From Actinoplanes aureus (GTDB lineage: Bacteria; Actinomycetota; Actinomycetes; Mycobacteriales; Micromonosporaceae): a stretch of 64,000 nucleotides of DNA. Location of the stretch: the NCBI RefSeq assembly GCF_015704865.1, contig NZ_JADQTO010000031.1, positions 50,208 through 114,207 of the forward strand, written 5' to 3'. The first letter of the stretch is position 1, and each line of letters begins with the position of its first letter. Under the pieces are notes generated by a model that saw only the letters and a list, made by a program, of their open reading frames with translations, had not been told where the DNA came from and did no database searches. A program made the position numbers and the translations under genes. This document shows positions 23,727 to 34,100 of the stretch, in pieces.

Positions 23727-25616
23727 TCAGGCGTCGGCTGTGGTGCCCACGCCGGCCTCGGAGCCACCGCTCAGGTCGGCGGCAGCGCTCTCCTCGGCGG
23801 TGCCACGCGGGCTGCTGCGACGGCGCCGGCGACGCGGCTGAGCATCCCCCTCCGGAGCAGCCTCGGCGGAAGCCGAAGCAGCCTCGGCTGAAGCCGAAGC
23901 CGAAGCCGAAGCCGAAGCCGAAGCCGAAGCCGAAGCCGAAACCGGAGCCGAGGCCGAAACCGGAGCCGGTGCCGAAGCCGGTGCAGCCTCGGCGGCAGGT
24001 GCGTCACCGTCGGAGAAGAGCGGCTCGACCGTAGCCGCCCGGCGCCGGCGAGTCCGGGCACGCGGCGCACCCGTTCCCTCCCCGGAGTCGTCCGGAGCAG
24101 CCGTAGGAACATCCGATGCGGGGACATCCGATGCCGGGGCGTCCGGCGTACCAGAAGAAGTCTCGGAATCGCTCAGCCGGCGGCGGCGCCGCTGGCGCTT
24201 GGCCCGCTCGCCGTCGCTCTCACCCTCGGACGTGGGCGCGGGGGAGGACGGACCGGAACCACCGCGTGAGCGGCCCCGCGGATTGCGACCACGGCTCGGC
24301 CGGCGCCCACCACCCAGGTCCTCCTCGACCTCGGCCGCGAGGCCCGCACGGCTGCGCTCAGCGGTCGGCAGGGTGCCCGAGATCTCGGTCGGGATGTCCA
24401 GGTCGGTGTAGAGGGCCGGGCTGGTGTGGTACGTCTCCGGCGGCTCCGGCATGCTCAGCCCGAGCGACTTGTCGATCAGGACCCAGCGCGGCATGTCCTC
24501 CCAGTCGACGAACGTGACCGCGACACCTGTGGCACCCGCCCGGCCGGTCCGGCCGATCCGGTGCGTGTACGTCTCCGGGTCCTCCGGGCAGTCGTAGTTG
24601 ATCACGTGGGTGACGCCGGAGACGTCCAGTCCGCGGGCCGCGACGTCGGTGGCGACCAGCACGTCGATCTTGCCGCCACGGAACGCGCGGAGTGCACGCT
24701 CCCGGGCGCCCTGGCCCAGGTCACCGTGCACGGCGGCGACCGCGAAGCCGCGGAAGTCGAGGTCCTCGGCGACCCGGTCGGCGGCCCGCTTGGTCCGCGT
24801 GAAGATCATCGTGAGGCTGCGTTCGCGGGCCTGCAGGATCCGCGCCACCATCTCCAGCTTGTTCAGCGGGTGGGTGCGGTAGACGACCTGCTTGGTCAGC
24901 GGTGAGGCGACGCTCTCCGCGGTGTGCCCGGCATGGATGGTGACCGGGTTGCGCAGGAACCGCCGGGACAGGGCGACGATCGGGTCCGGCATGGTGGCCG
25001 AGAACAGCATCGTCTGCCGCTGCTCCGGCAGCATCGCCAGGATCTTCTCGACGTCCTCCAGGAAGCCCAGGTCGAGCATCCGGTCGGCCTCGTCGAGGAC
25101 CAGCGCCTTGATCGAGCCGAGTTTCAGCTGCTTCTGCTTGGCCAGGTCGAGCAGCCGGCCGGGAGTGCCGACCAGGATCTCGACGCCCTTCTTGAGGGTG
25201 TCGACCTGCGGCTCGTACGCCACACCGCCGTAGATCGGCAGAACCCGGACACCCCGGGTGCTGCCCGCGGCGGCGAGGTCGCGTGCCACCTGGAGCCCGA
25301 GCTCACGGGTAGGTACGACGATCAGGGCCTGCGGCTGGCCGTCGGCGCCCTCGGACGGGGCGGTGATCCGCTCCAGCAGAGGCAGGCCGAAGCCCAGGGT
25401 CTTACCGGTGCCGGTCGGCGCCTGGCCGATCAGGTCGGTGCCCCGCAGGGCGATCGGCAGCGCGTACTCCTGGATGGCGAACGCGTGCGTGATGCCGGCC
25501 TTGGCCAGGGCCTCGACCGTCTCGGCGCGGACGCCCAGATCGGCGAAGGTGGGGCTGTCCGGGCGGACCGGCGCGCGAGTGGTTACGGGTACTAGAGCTT
25601 GCTCATTGTCGGTCAT
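23727..25616 (-). CDS. DEAD-box RNA helicase (RhlE/DeaD type)
   Basis: ATP-dependent RNA helicase of 629 residues. The Q motif (TFADLGV, FAIQEYALPIAL), APTGTGKT, PTREL, TPGR, DEAD (VLDEADRM), SAT, and HRIGRTGR are all in order within the first 385 residues. The C-terminal 240 residues are low complexity: basic patches (RRPSRGRNPRGRSRGG, RRRRRR-type) likely to bind RNA, and an Ala-Ser run encoded by a hexanucleotide repeat. Likely roles are ribosome assembly and cold adaptation. In M. tuberculosis the matching gene rhlE (Rv3211) lies in the same neighbourhood as DUF3107 and a TetR gene, as here. Confidence 0.93.
   Translation of the reverse strand: MTDNEQALVPVTTRAPVRPDSPTFADLGVRAETVEALAKAGITHAFAIQEYALPIALRGTDLIGQAPTGTGKTLGFGLPLLERITAPSEGADGQPQALIVVPTRELGLQVARDLAAAGSTRGVRVLPIYGGVAYEPQVDTLKKGVEILVGTPGRLLDLAKQKQLKLGSIKALVLDEADRMLDLGFLEDVEKILAMLPEQRQTMLFSATMPDPIVALSRRFLRNPVTIHAGHTAESVASPLTKQVVYRTHPLNKLEMVARILQARERSLTMIFTRTKRAADRVAEDLDFRGFAVAAVHGDLGQGARERALRAFRGGKIDVLVATDVAARGLDVSGVTHVINYDCPEDPETYTHRIGRTGRAGATGVAVTFVDWEDMPRWVLIDKSLGLSMPEPPETYHTSPALYTDLDIPTEISGTLPTAERSRAGLAAEVEEDLGGGRRPSRGRNPRGRSRGGSGPSSPAPTSEGESDGERAKRQRRRRRLSDSETSSGTPDAPASDVPASDVPTAAPDDSGEGTGAPRARTRRRRAATVEPLFSDGDAPAAEAAPASAPAPVSASAPVSASASASASASASASASAEAASASAEAAPEGDAQPRRRRRRSSPRGTAEESAAADLSGGSEAGVGTTADA
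23890..23937. repeat. Perfect GAAGCC hexanucleotide repeat, eight copies
   Basis: Eight uninterrupted copies, flanked on the right by degenerate ones to about 23985. On the minus strand they encode alternating Ala-Ser in the helicase tail. Copy-number change by slippage would keep the frame. Confidence 0.9.
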
Positions 25617-25823
25617 GAAGTTTTACGGGTGCCCTCTCGTGGTGCGCCCGTCGTGTCACTGGGGCGCGGTCTCGTATAGGCGCGGGCCACACGCCAAAGA
25701 CAGGCGGGCCGCACGCGCAGTCGCCGGGCGGAAGAGCCCAGCCGGTCGGCTGGGCAAATCGACGCCGGCGGCGACCAGACGAGTCTACCCGACGAACGTC
25801 GGGTGCACTGGAGAGCGAATTTA

Positions 25824-25857
25824 CGGGAGGGAACCCTGTGACCAGGGCACCCTCCCG
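25824..25857 (-). terminator. Terminator after the TetR-DUF3107 pair
   Basis: Outer stem CGGGAGGG / CCCTCCCG and inner stem CCCTG / CAGGG with a small internal loop. It begins 5 nt after the DUF3107 stop on the minus strand, followed by TAAATT. The 246 bp from 25617 to 25862 hold only this and the helicase promoter region. Confidence 0.7.
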
Positions 25858-25862
25858 GTACC

Positions 25863-26087
25863 TCAGCGAGTGGTGAAGCCGAACGGGCGGTGCGACGCCT
25901 CGGCGATCTCCACGTAAGCCACCTTGGCGATCGGAATGATCACCTTGCGGCCCTTCTCGTCCGTGAGCGACAGGACGCTGTCCTTGGCCATCGCCTCGGT
26001 CACCGCCTGCTCGACCTCCGCCGGGGTCTGCGCGCTCTCCAGCACCAGCTCACGCGGCGAATGTTGCACGCCGATCTTGACCTCCAC
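25863..26087 (-). CDS. DUF3107 protein (TB9.4-like)
   Basis: A 74-residue protein matching the DUF3107 family by sequence: VKIGVQHSPRELVLES at the start, a middle helix (PAEVEQAVTEA), and IPIAKVAYVEI near the end. The M. tuberculosis homologue is TB9.4 (Rv3208A), next to the TetR gene Rv3208, as here. The function is not known. GTG 26087 has GAGGAGG 6 nt upstream, which overrides a longer upstream reading. It follows the TetR gene by 37 bp. Confidence 0.9.
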   Translation of the reverse strand: MEVKIGVQHSPRELVLESAQTPAEVEQAVTEAMAKDSVLSLTDEKGRKVIIPIAKVAYVEIAEASHRPFGFTTR

Positions 26088-26124
26088 GGAGCCCTCCTCT
26101 GTAAACCGTCTACCGCTGAAAAGG

Positions 26125-26784
26125 CTATCCGATTTCCGGCGGCGTTCCGGCCGTTGAACCTCCCTGCAGCGGGAAGCTGGCGATCCCACGCCAGATCAGC
26201 GCAGCTACGAGAGCTTCGGCTTCAGCTTTGGGCGTACGCCGCCCGTTCGCCAGCCAGAACTGTGCTGCTTGACCGGCCGCCCCGGCGAGGCCGGAGGCGA
26301 GCAGTTCGGCCTGGTCCGGCCGCAGCCCGGTGTCCGAGATGATGGTGTCGGTCACGGCGGCGATGCAGCCCTGCTCGACGCGCTCCACCCGCTGGCGCAC
26401 CTGTGGGTCGTTGCGCAGGTCCGACTCGAAGACGAGCCGGAAGGCCTCGCTCTCGTGATCCATGAAGTCGAAGTACGCGCGAACCGCGCCCTTCACACGC
26501 TCCTTGTTGTCGGGAGTCGCCAGCATGGCCCCGCGCACCTTGGCGATTATCGCGTCGCAATGCGTGTCGAGCAGGGCCAGGTAGAGCTCCAGCTTGCCGG
26601 GAAAGTGCTGGTAGAGAACGGGCTTAGAGACGCCCGCCCGCTCCGCGATGTCATCCATCGCGGCGGCGTGATAGCCGTGCGCGACGAAGATCTGCTGCGC
26701 GGCGGCCAGCAACTGCTTGCGGCGCGCCGAACGTGGCAGGCGGGTCGGTCGTGCGGTCTGTGCCCCGCCGGACGCAGCGGTCAT
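26125..26784 (-). CDS. TetR-family regulator (Rv3208-like)
   Basis: A 219-residue repressor-type regulator. The N-terminal helix-turn-helix spans about residues 20-65 (RKQLLAAAQQIFVAHGYHAAAMDDIA, split here only by position, with GVSKPVLYQHF as recognition helix). The C-terminal ligand-binding domain is helical with no named ligand. The ATG 26784 has GGAGG 10 nt upstream. The gene precedes DUF3107 with the same order as in mycobacteria. It diverges from the proline-rich gene, and the 156-bp gap probably contains its operator. Confidence 0.9.
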   Translation of the reverse strand: MTAASGGAQTARPTRLPRSARRKQLLAAAQQIFVAHGYHAAAMDDIAERAGVSKPVLYQHFPGKLELYLALLDTHCDAIIAKVRGAMLATPDNKERVKGAVRAYFDFMDHESEAFRLVFESDLRNDPQVRQRVERVEQGCIAAVTDTIISDTGLRPDQAELLASGLAGAAGQAAQFWLANGRRTPKAEAEALVAALIWRGIASFPLQGGSTAGTPPEIG

Positions 26785-26940
26785 TTCTTGAACCTCCAGG
26801 GGGTCGGTCCCCGCAGTTTGGCGTCGCGGATTGCCCGGATCGGCGCATGTCGCGGTCGTGCCGGCAATTGTCGCGCCGCTGCAACTTATCGCCACTGCAA
26901 CCACACGGTAGCCTCAGCGGGGGCGAGCGAGGAGCACGCG

Positions 26941-28869
26941 GTGGATGAATCAGGGCATTCCGGAGACACCGGAGCCTCAGCGGGCGGCAACGGCGCCGAC
27001 TCGCGGGACCGCACCCGAGTTGACGGGTGGATGAACGGCGAGAGTCCGTGGGCCAACAGGAGTGCGGCATCGGACCAGGAAACGGACATACCGCCGTGGC
27101 GGCGTCCGGCGGACGGCCGTTCCTTCGGCCGGCAGCAGATTCCGGCCGAACGCCCCTTCGGCACCGCCCCCGCGTCCGGCGTACCCACCCAACCGCCGGC
27201 CCCGCCCGGATACCTGGAAAACGCCGAGATTCCCTCTTCCGGGAACATCGAGCCCGGAAGGAGCGGCACCATCGCGACCGGAAACGTGGAGCCGGCGACG
27301 TCCTGGTCCGGTGAGCGCAGCCGCCTCGCCGACATCCTCGGCCACCGGCGCTCCCCGGGTGCCGCACCGGTGCCGCACAGCCCGGCGCCCCCGCCCGCGC
27401 CGAGCAGCGCCGCCCCCGCGCCGAGCAGCGCACCGCCTTTTCCGTACGAGGGTGATCTCGACGACTCGTACCGGGATGTGGTCACGCACCGTGCCGCGGT
27501 GCCGATGGCGCGTCCCACCTCGGGCTGGGCGCCGGCCACCGAGCCGGAGATCACGAAGCCCGCACCACCGCCGCCCACCGATCCGATCCGCTCCCGTCAC
27601 GCGCTGGTCACCGACACCCTGGCCCAGGGTCTTCCGCAGGTGGAGACCGCACCGCCGGGGGACAAACGATCGGCGGACAACCCGGCCACCCTGGCCCGGC
27701 CGTCGTACGATTCGTCCAGCTTCCAGCGCCGCTCCTTCGAGCCGGCGCCGGTCGCCTTCCCGCCCGCCGCCGACGACGTCACCTCTCCCTACGCCCCGCC
27801 CGCCGGTGAGCCCAGCGAGAAGAAAGGGGCGCTCCCCCAGCGCGTACCGGCTCAGCCGGACGTGCCCCGAGTTCCGGAGCCGCCCTCCGTGGAGCCATCG
27901 GCCGAGGCGCCCGCCCTGGCGCGCATCGCGACGCACCTGCGCCGCGGTGACGTGGTGCCGGCGCAGGAGCGGCAGGAGGGCTTCGACGTCCAGGACATCC
28001 TCGCCGCGGTGCGCGAGGTCGACGGCGTCCGCGACGCGTCGCTGCGGGCCACCCCGGCGGGCGCGCACAGCCTCCGCCTGGACCTGGCCGACGGCGCCGA
28101 CCCGGCCGAGGTGAGCCGGCAGGTCGCCCGCCTGCTCCAGGACCGGATGGGCCTGGACGCGGCGATGCCCGGGGACAGCCCCGCGGCCGCACCGTTCGTA
28201 CCCGGTCAGGCCACCCGTCCGGGCCGCGCCGCGGTGCCCACCGCCCCGGTCTCCGGCGCGGCCGCCGCACCGGCCTCGGCGCCACCCGCTCCGGCGCCGA
28301 TCTCGGCCGCTCCCGCTCCCGCCCCCGCCCCGATTTCGGTAGCGCCGGCACCGGCCGCGCCGCTCCCCGAACCGAGGCCACGAGAGGTCCGGCCCTCGGT
28401 CGCCGCGCTGGTGCCGCACGACGCGAGCCGGCCGCGGCCGCTGGACCCGGGCGACAATCCCGGCCCCCGCGTGGTCATCGAGAACGTGCACGTCAACACG
28501 TTCGGCGCGGACGCCACCGTGGAGGTGCGGCTGCGTGCCGGTGATCGGGCCGCCTCCGGTGTGGCCACCGGCCCGGCGGTCGACGGCTACCTGCTGCGGC
28601 TCTGCGCCACCGCGACCGCCGGCGCGATCGACGAACTGCTCTCCGCCTCTCAGCACGAGGAGGGCCCGGCCCGCTGCTTCGTCGAGCACGCCGCAGCCGT
28701 CTCGTTCGGCCAGATGCAGGTCGCGGTCGTGGTGCTGCTGCTCTCCTGCGGCGGTGGCTGGGTCGAGCAGCTCGCCGGCTCGGCCGTGGTCACCGGTGAC
28801 GACCGGCACGCTATGGTCCGCGCCACGCTGGCCGCGGTCAACCGGCGCGTTGAGGCACTGTTGGCTTGA
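26941..28869 (+). CDS. Large Pro/Ala-rich protein with conserved C-terminal domains
   Basis: A 642-residue cytoplasmic-looking protein of unknown function; no signal or membrane segment. Residues 1-310 are disordered and rich in Pro, Ala and Ser. A first folded region near 325-400 (HLRRGDVVPAQERQ, then VDGVRDASLRAT, VSRQVARLLQDRMG) and a second near 515-642 (NVHVNTFGADATVEVRL, AVDGYLLRLCATATAGAID, VAVVVLLLSCGGGWVEQL) look conserved. A second Ala/Pro linker separates them. GTG 26941 has a CGAGGAG at 8-nt spacing. The stop overlaps the start of the hydrolase by one base, so the two are coupled. I know similar proteins next to this locus in other actinomycetes, but not their role. Confidence 0.75.
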   Translation: MDESGHSGDTGASAGGNGADSRDRTRVDGWMNGESPWANRSAASDQETDIPPWRRPADGRSFGRQQIPAERPFGTAPASGVPTQPPAPPGYLENAEIPSSGNIEPGRSGTIATGNVEPATSWSGERSRLADILGHRRSPGAAPVPHSPAPPPAPSSAAPAPSSAPPFPYEGDLDDSYRDVVTHRAAVPMARPTSGWAPATEPEITKPAPPPPTDPIRSRHALVTDTLAQGLPQVETAPPGDKRSADNPATLARPSYDSSSFQRRSFEPAPVAFPPAADDVTSPYAPPAGEPSEKKGALPQRVPAQPDVPRVPEPPSVEPSAEAPALARIATHLRRGDVVPAQERQEGFDVQDILAAVREVDGVRDASLRATPAGAHSLRLDLADGADPAEVSRQVARLLQDRMGLDAAMPGDSPAAAPFVPGQATRPGRAAVPTAPVSGAAAAPASAPPAPAPISAAPAPAPAPISVAPAPAAPLPEPRPREVRPSVAALVPHDASRPRPLDPGDNPGPRVVIENVHVNTFGADATVEVRLRAGDRAASGVATGPAVDGYLLRLCATATAGAIDELLSASQHEEGPARCFVEHAAAVSFGQMQVAVVVLLLSCGGGWVEQLAGSAVVTGDDRHAMVRATLAAVNRRVEALLA

Positions 28870-29828
28870 TGAGAGGCGCGGTTCTTGCCGACGACAGTGC
28901 GCTGTTGCCGGCGGGTGAGGTCCCGCCGCCCTGGCCCGCACGGCGGGTCCAGGTCGGCGGATCGATGCTGCACGTCCGGGAGACGCCGGGCCTGAGCTCC
29001 AGCGCCGAGCCCGCGGTCTACGTGCACGGGCTGGGCGGCTCCTCGCAGAACTTCACCGACCTCGCCGGCCTGCTCGCCGACCGCCTGGACGGGCACGCGC
29101 TGGACCTGCCCGGGTTCGGCTACAGCGACGCGATCCCGCGCTACTCGATCCCGGCGTTCGCGGACACCGTCATCGACTACCTGGAGCACTCCGGACGCGG
29201 CCCGGTCCACCTGATCGCCAACTCGCTCGGCGGCTCCATCTCGGTGCGTGTCGCCGCGCTGCGCCCCGACCTGGTCCGCACGCTCACGCTGATCTCGCCG
29301 GCCATGCCGTTCCTCAACCCGCGCCGCACCGCGCAGGGCCCGGTCCTACCGCTGCTCGCCCTGCCGCGCGCGGACCGCATCGTGGCCTGGGCGCTGACCC
29401 GGGTCACCGCGGAACAGATGGCCGAGCAGGTGCTGGCCGCCTGCTTCGGCGACACCACCAAGGTGCATCCGCAACGCCGGGCCGAAGCGATGGAGGAGAT
29501 CCAGCTCCGCTACACGGTGGCCCACTATCCGAAGGCGTACCTCGGCACTCTCCGCGGTCTGGTCGGCAGCTTCCTGCGTGCGTACCTGCCGGGCGCCGAC
29601 TCGCAGTGGCGGCTGGCCGGCCGGATCCAGGCCCCCACGCTGGTCATCGGCGGCCTCAACGACCGCCTGGTCGATCCGCGGGTGCCGGCCCAGGTGGCCC
29701 GCGCCATCACCGACAGCCGCCTGCTGGTACTGCCCGGCGTCGGCCATGTCGCCCAGATGGAGGAACCCCGGCTGGTCGCCCGCGCGATAGTCGGCCTTCT
29801 CGACGAGATCCAAACCCCGCTCGGCTGA
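28869..29828 (+). CDS. Alpha/beta-hydrolase
   Basis: A 319-residue alpha/beta-hydrolase with VYVHGLGGSSQNF as oxyanion segment, nucleophile Ser in ANSLGGS, acid Asp in LNDRLVD, and His in GVGHVAQME. The fold and length fit lipase/esterase/epoxide-hydrolase-like enzymes. The substrate is unknown. Its ATG overlaps the preceding stop by one base. It sits inside the conserved moeZ-DUF3152-tetR neighbourhood, so a conserved physiological role is likely, but I cannot say which. Confidence 0.88.
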   Translation: MRGAVLADDSALLPAGEVPPPWPARRVQVGGSMLHVRETPGLSSSAEPAVYVHGLGGSSQNFTDLAGLLADRLDGHALDLPGFGYSDAIPRYSIPAFADTVIDYLEHSGRGPVHLIANSLGGSISVRVAALRPDLVRTLTLISPAMPFLNPRRTAQGPVLPLLALPRADRIVAWALTRVTAEQMAEQVLAACFGDTTKVHPQRRAEAMEEIQLRYTVAHYPKAYLGTLRGLVGSFLRAYLPGADSQWRLAGRIQAPTLVIGGLNDRLVDPRVPAQVARAITDSRLLVLPGVGHVAQMEEPRLVARAIVGLLDEIQTPLG

Positions 29829-30033
29829 AGCCAGGCTGTTCTCTCACTCCCTTTTTCGATACGCGCCACGAAGAGTCCCACCGAGCCGCGCGATCCGCCG
29901 CCGTGCTTGCGGTCCCAGCGCGACCGCCGGGCCCATGCATCCGGTCGCCGCCGGTGCCGCGCCCGATGTGCCGTGGCGCACATGATTCGTGCCGGGTGGG
30001 CGTGTTCGGCCGGATGTGGAAGCCTTGAACCCG

Positions 30034-31053
30034 ATGATCTCTCGCGTACACGTCGCCGAGCCGGAATCCCCGTCCCGGGGAGATCGGTGGCGCCAGTCTT
30101 GGCTCCTGGTCTTCGCGGCCACGATCGTCCTGCTCATCGTGGCCGCGGCCGGCCAGCTCGGCTCGCCCGTCCCGGCCGGGAATGCGGCAGCCGCGAGTTC
30201 ACCGTCCGCCGGGGTGAGCCCGGCCGCGCCTTCGCCCGCGGTCTCCGGGTCCGCCGTATCGATCCCATCGTCGAGTGCCGCGACCGCTCCGATGGCGAAC
30301 TCGCCATCGCCGGGCGCTCCGTTGCCCAGTGTTCCGCTGCCCAGTACTTCGCAGCTCGGTGCTGCGCAGCCTGGGGCCCCAATGCTCGAGTCCGCGCCGG
30401 CGGCGCCCCCGTCCGCCGCCTCCGGCCCGTTCCCCACCGCCGGCGTGCTGAGACTCGCCGCCCCAGCGCCCACCCGCGGCACCGGCCGTTTCCAGTACGC
30501 GAGCGGCCGCGGCCCGGTAGCCGGCGCCAAGGGCCCACTGCGCCGTTTCCGCGTCGCGGTCGAGAGGGGCAGCAATGAGGACGTCGACGTGTTCGCCGCG
30601 CAGGTGCGGTCGATCCTCGGTGACAAGCGCAGCTGGTCCGGCGGCGGCCGGGTACGCCTCCAGCCGGTCGCCGGCTCCGACCCCGCCGACTTCACGGTCT
30701 ACCTGGCGACCCGGGACACGGCCGGGCAGATGTGTGCCCGGGGCGGCACCAACATCCGGATCGGCGGCGTGCCGTACACCTCGTGCCGTGCGTCCGGGAA
30801 AGCCATCATCAACCTGGACCGCTGGCGCGGCTCGGCCCGCCCCTACGTGCAGGCCGGGGTCGACCTCGCGACGTACCGGCAGTACGTGATCAACCACGAG
30901 GTCGGCCACGAACTCGGCTACCGCCACCAGGGCTGCCCGAAGGCCGGCACTCCCGCGCCGGTGATGGTGCAGCAGACCATCACCCTGCGCGGTTGCGTCC
31001 CGTTCGCATGGCCGCGCCACAACAACCGCGACCTCTCGGGCCCAACGCTCTGA
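30034..31053 (+). CDS. DUF3152 membrane protein, metalloprotease-like (copy 1)
   Basis: A 339-residue type II membrane protein. There is a short cytoplasmic N-terminus, a transmembrane helix (about 24-43), a Ser/Pro/Ala-rich linker of about 120 residues, and a C-terminal DUF3152 domain of about 185 residues. Its centre is NHEVGHELGYRHQGC, an HExxH-xx-Gx(x)H zinc-peptidase-like motif, with paired Cys (GQMCARGG, YTSCR, HQGCP, LRGCV) suggesting disulfides outside the cell. An uncharacterised family; M. tuberculosis Rv3207c is a member next to moeZ. The next gene is a larger paralogue. ATG 30034 is preferred over an upstream GTG. Confidence 0.85.
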   Translation: MISRVHVAEPESPSRGDRWRQSWLLVFAATIVLLIVAAAGQLGSPVPAGNAAAASSPSAGVSPAAPSPAVSGSAVSIPSSSAATAPMANSPSPGAPLPSVPLPSTSQLGAAQPGAPMLESAPAAPPSAASGPFPTAGVLRLAAPAPTRGTGRFQYASGRGPVAGAKGPLRRFRVAVERGSNEDVDVFAAQVRSILGDKRSWSGGGRVRLQPVAGSDPADFTVYLATRDTAGQMCARGGTNIRIGGVPYTSCRASGKAIINLDRWRGSARPYVQAGVDLATYRQYVINHEVGHELGYRHQGCPKAGTPAPVMVQQTITLRGCVPFAWPRHNNRDLSGPTL

Positions 31054-31132
31054 CCTCGGCTTTCGGCCCATCCGGTACGGAAACGCGAAAGTCCTGAGAC
31101 ACGCGGTGACTCATGGCAGGCTAGCGCTTGCT

Positions 31133-34100
31133 ATGGCAAACGCGACAAATGGTCCCGCTGATCCGAGCGCTTCCGGCATTGACCGGCGCGCCGACGCCAT
31201 GCCCGAAGAGGCACAACCGCCGCCCAGGACCCTCCCGGCGACCGCAACGAAGTCGATGATCACAGTGCCCACGGAGCCCGCCCGCAAGCCGGCACGGCCG
31301 CCACGAGGCCCCGACGCCGGCGACGCCCCCGCCACGAAGACGCCGCCGCCCAAGACGCCTCTGGCCGAGACACCCCCGGCCAAGACGCTTCCGGCCAAGA
31401 CACCCCCGGCCAAGACGCTTTCGGCCAAAACGCCTCCGGCCGAGACGTCCCAGGTCGAGACGTCCCAGGCCAAGACGCCCCCGGCTAAGACACCTCCGGG
31501 CGAGACCCCTGCGGTGAAGGCTCCCGCAGTCAAGTCGACCTCCAGCCAAGCGACGCCCACCCGCGCGGCCGCCCGCAAGACCGCCACCCCTGCTGCCCGT
31601 AAGACCGCCACCGCGACCCCGGCCGCCCGTAAGACCGCCACCACGGCCCCGGCCGACCCGGCTTCCGGCGAGGCAGGCAACACCCCGGCCACCTCCCGGC
31701 GCCGCGCTGCCGCACCGGCCGAGCTCAGCGCCGAGTTCACGGCCGAGCATGCCCGCCACGCTGCCCCCTCGGACACCGCCACCGGGAGGTCGCGGCGCCG
31801 GACCACCGAGCCGGAGGCGGAGTCCGTAGCTGACCTGGCTCATCAGACCGCCCCCTCGGACACCGCCACCGGCAGATCGCGGCGCCGGACCGCCGAGCCG
31901 GGCGAGCCGGAGTTTGTGGGTGAGCAGGCCCGAGGCCCAGCCGCATCGGACGCCGCCGGTAGGTCGCGGCGCCGGGCCATCGCGCCGGGCGAGTTGGAGG
32001 CCGAGTTCGTGAGTGAGCCGGCCAGCCAGCCGGCCGCATCTGACACCACTACCGGGAGATCACGGCGCCGAACTGCCGTGTCGGCCGACCCGGCGGGGTC
32101 CGCGGCTGAGCTGGCCCGCAGGGCTGCCGTATCGGACACCTCTACCGGGAGGGCACGGCGCCGGACCGCCGCGGCCGAGCCGGAGCTGGGATCCGCGGTT
32201 GATCTGGACGGCCGGTCCGCCGTATCGGACGCGACCGCCGCGAGGTCGCGGCGCCGGATCGCCGAGCCTGACGCGGAGTCCATGGCTGAGCTGGACGGTC
32301 GGTCCGCCCTATCGGACCCTGCCGCCGCGAGGGCGCGGCGGCGGGCCGCCGTGGCGGCCGAGCCGGAGGCGGAGCCTGCGGCCGGAACAACTCGCCGGGC
32401 GACGAGCGGCACCAGGAGCAGGCGAAGTAGCTCGGCGGCGAAGACGGCCGACGAACTGCCGGCCTCGCCTATCCCGCCGACCGACCCGGACGCCACCGAG
32501 CAGGCCGGATCACCGGCGCGTTCCACACGGCAGCGCCGCACCCCTGCCGCACAGAGTTCGGCCGCACAGAGTTCGGTCGCACAGGGCTCGGCTGGACAGA
32601 GCTCGGCGGCGCAGATCTCCGCCGCGACGCAGGCCGCGACGGAGCATGCTGGCCATCCACCCGCGGAGATGACTCGCGGGATCGTGGAGCTCGCCGCCGA
32701 ACGGCTGGCCGCCTCGACCGCGGCGGCCGGCCGAGCGGCCGAACCGGACGCCGACGCGGCAGATCAGGGCAGCCGGCGTTCTGCCACATCTTCGGCACGC
32801 CGGGCGAGCCGGTCCGGTGATACCGGCCTGGGCAGCCGCGCGCAGGGCTCGGCCGGCACTCGCCCTGGTGGCGGCTCCCGGCCGCCGCTCGCCTCCCGGC
32901 CACCGGCCGGCCCACCCGAGGCGGTGCGGCCTCCCGCCGGCAACACCAGCCCGGCCACCGGCAGTCCCCACGAGGAGACCGGCAGCGCCCGCCCGCAGGG
33001 CGGCGGCTCTCGCCAGGAGACCGGCAGCGCTCGCCAGGAGGCGGGCAACGCCCGTCCACAGACTGGCAACGCTCGCCCTCAGATGAGCAACGCCCGTCCG
33101 CAGGCCGGCAACGCCCGTCCGCAGGCCGGCAACGCCCGTCCACAGACTGGCAACGCTCGCCCTCAGATGAGCAACGCCCGTCCACAGACCGGTAACGCTC
33201 GCCCGCAGACCGGCAACGCTGGCCCGCAGGCAGGCGGCGCCCGCCCGCAGGGCGAGGCCTATCCCGAGCCGTTCACGTGGGCCACCCACCCGGAGGAACC
33301 GCCCGGCCCGGCATGGAAGACGGGGCAGGCCGGAGCGCACCGCGCCACCGAGGAGCAGGCCGAGGTGCCGGAAGCCGGATATCCGCGGATCGCGAACCGG
33401 CCGCCCGCCGGCCTTCCGGAGAGCGTCCGGCTCCCGGCGGAGCTGCCCGACAACCTCTGGCCGCCGCACGCCCTGCTCGAGCGGAACAACACCGAGAACA
33501 TCTATGTCCCGGATCCGGTGCTGCGGGACGCGCCCGATACGGCGGCCGACCCGCCGCCGATGGAAGCGGTTACCGAGGAACTGCCCGGCGCGCGGCCCTA
33601 TGTTCCGCCGCACCCGGCGGAGCGGCCTGACAAGCGCGAAGATGAGCACGAACCGGCGTTCCTCCCGGCGGTGCTCGGCCGCGACGATGAGGCCGAGGAC
33701 CATGTGCCGGCGCGCTCGCGTACCAAGAATGCCCGGCACGCCGCGCCCTCGGCGTCACCACGGACTCTGCGGCGACGGCGGCGCGCGGTGCTTCTCGCGT
33801 ACCTCATGGTGGTTGTGGTGATTTTGGTGATCGGACATCAGCTGCGCGACGATGAGCAACCCACCGCGCCCGGGCGGGAGGCCGCGCAGCGCGCGGCCGA
33901 ACCGGTGGGCGCGGAACCAATGGATGTTCCTGCGGCGACGCCGCAGGCAGCAGAGGGCACGGCCGAGCCGGTCGGGGCAGGGGAGTTTCGGTACGCGAAA
34001 GGCCGCGGCCCCATGCTCGGCACCGGGGGACGCCTGCACCGCTTCCGGGTGGCGGCGGAGAAGACAGTGGCGGCTCCGGGGCCGGGCGATTTCGCAGCCG

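Noticed and set aside
26977..28941. 654-residue antisense frame opposite the Pro-rich gene
   Set aside because: Low-complexity Arg/Gly translation and no ribosome site; explained by codon bias of the sense gene.
31337..33250. Repeat tracts considered as a CRISPR array
   Set aside because: Units are 15, about 90 and 21 bp with no unique spacers, stay in frame, and lie in a gene; no cas genes.
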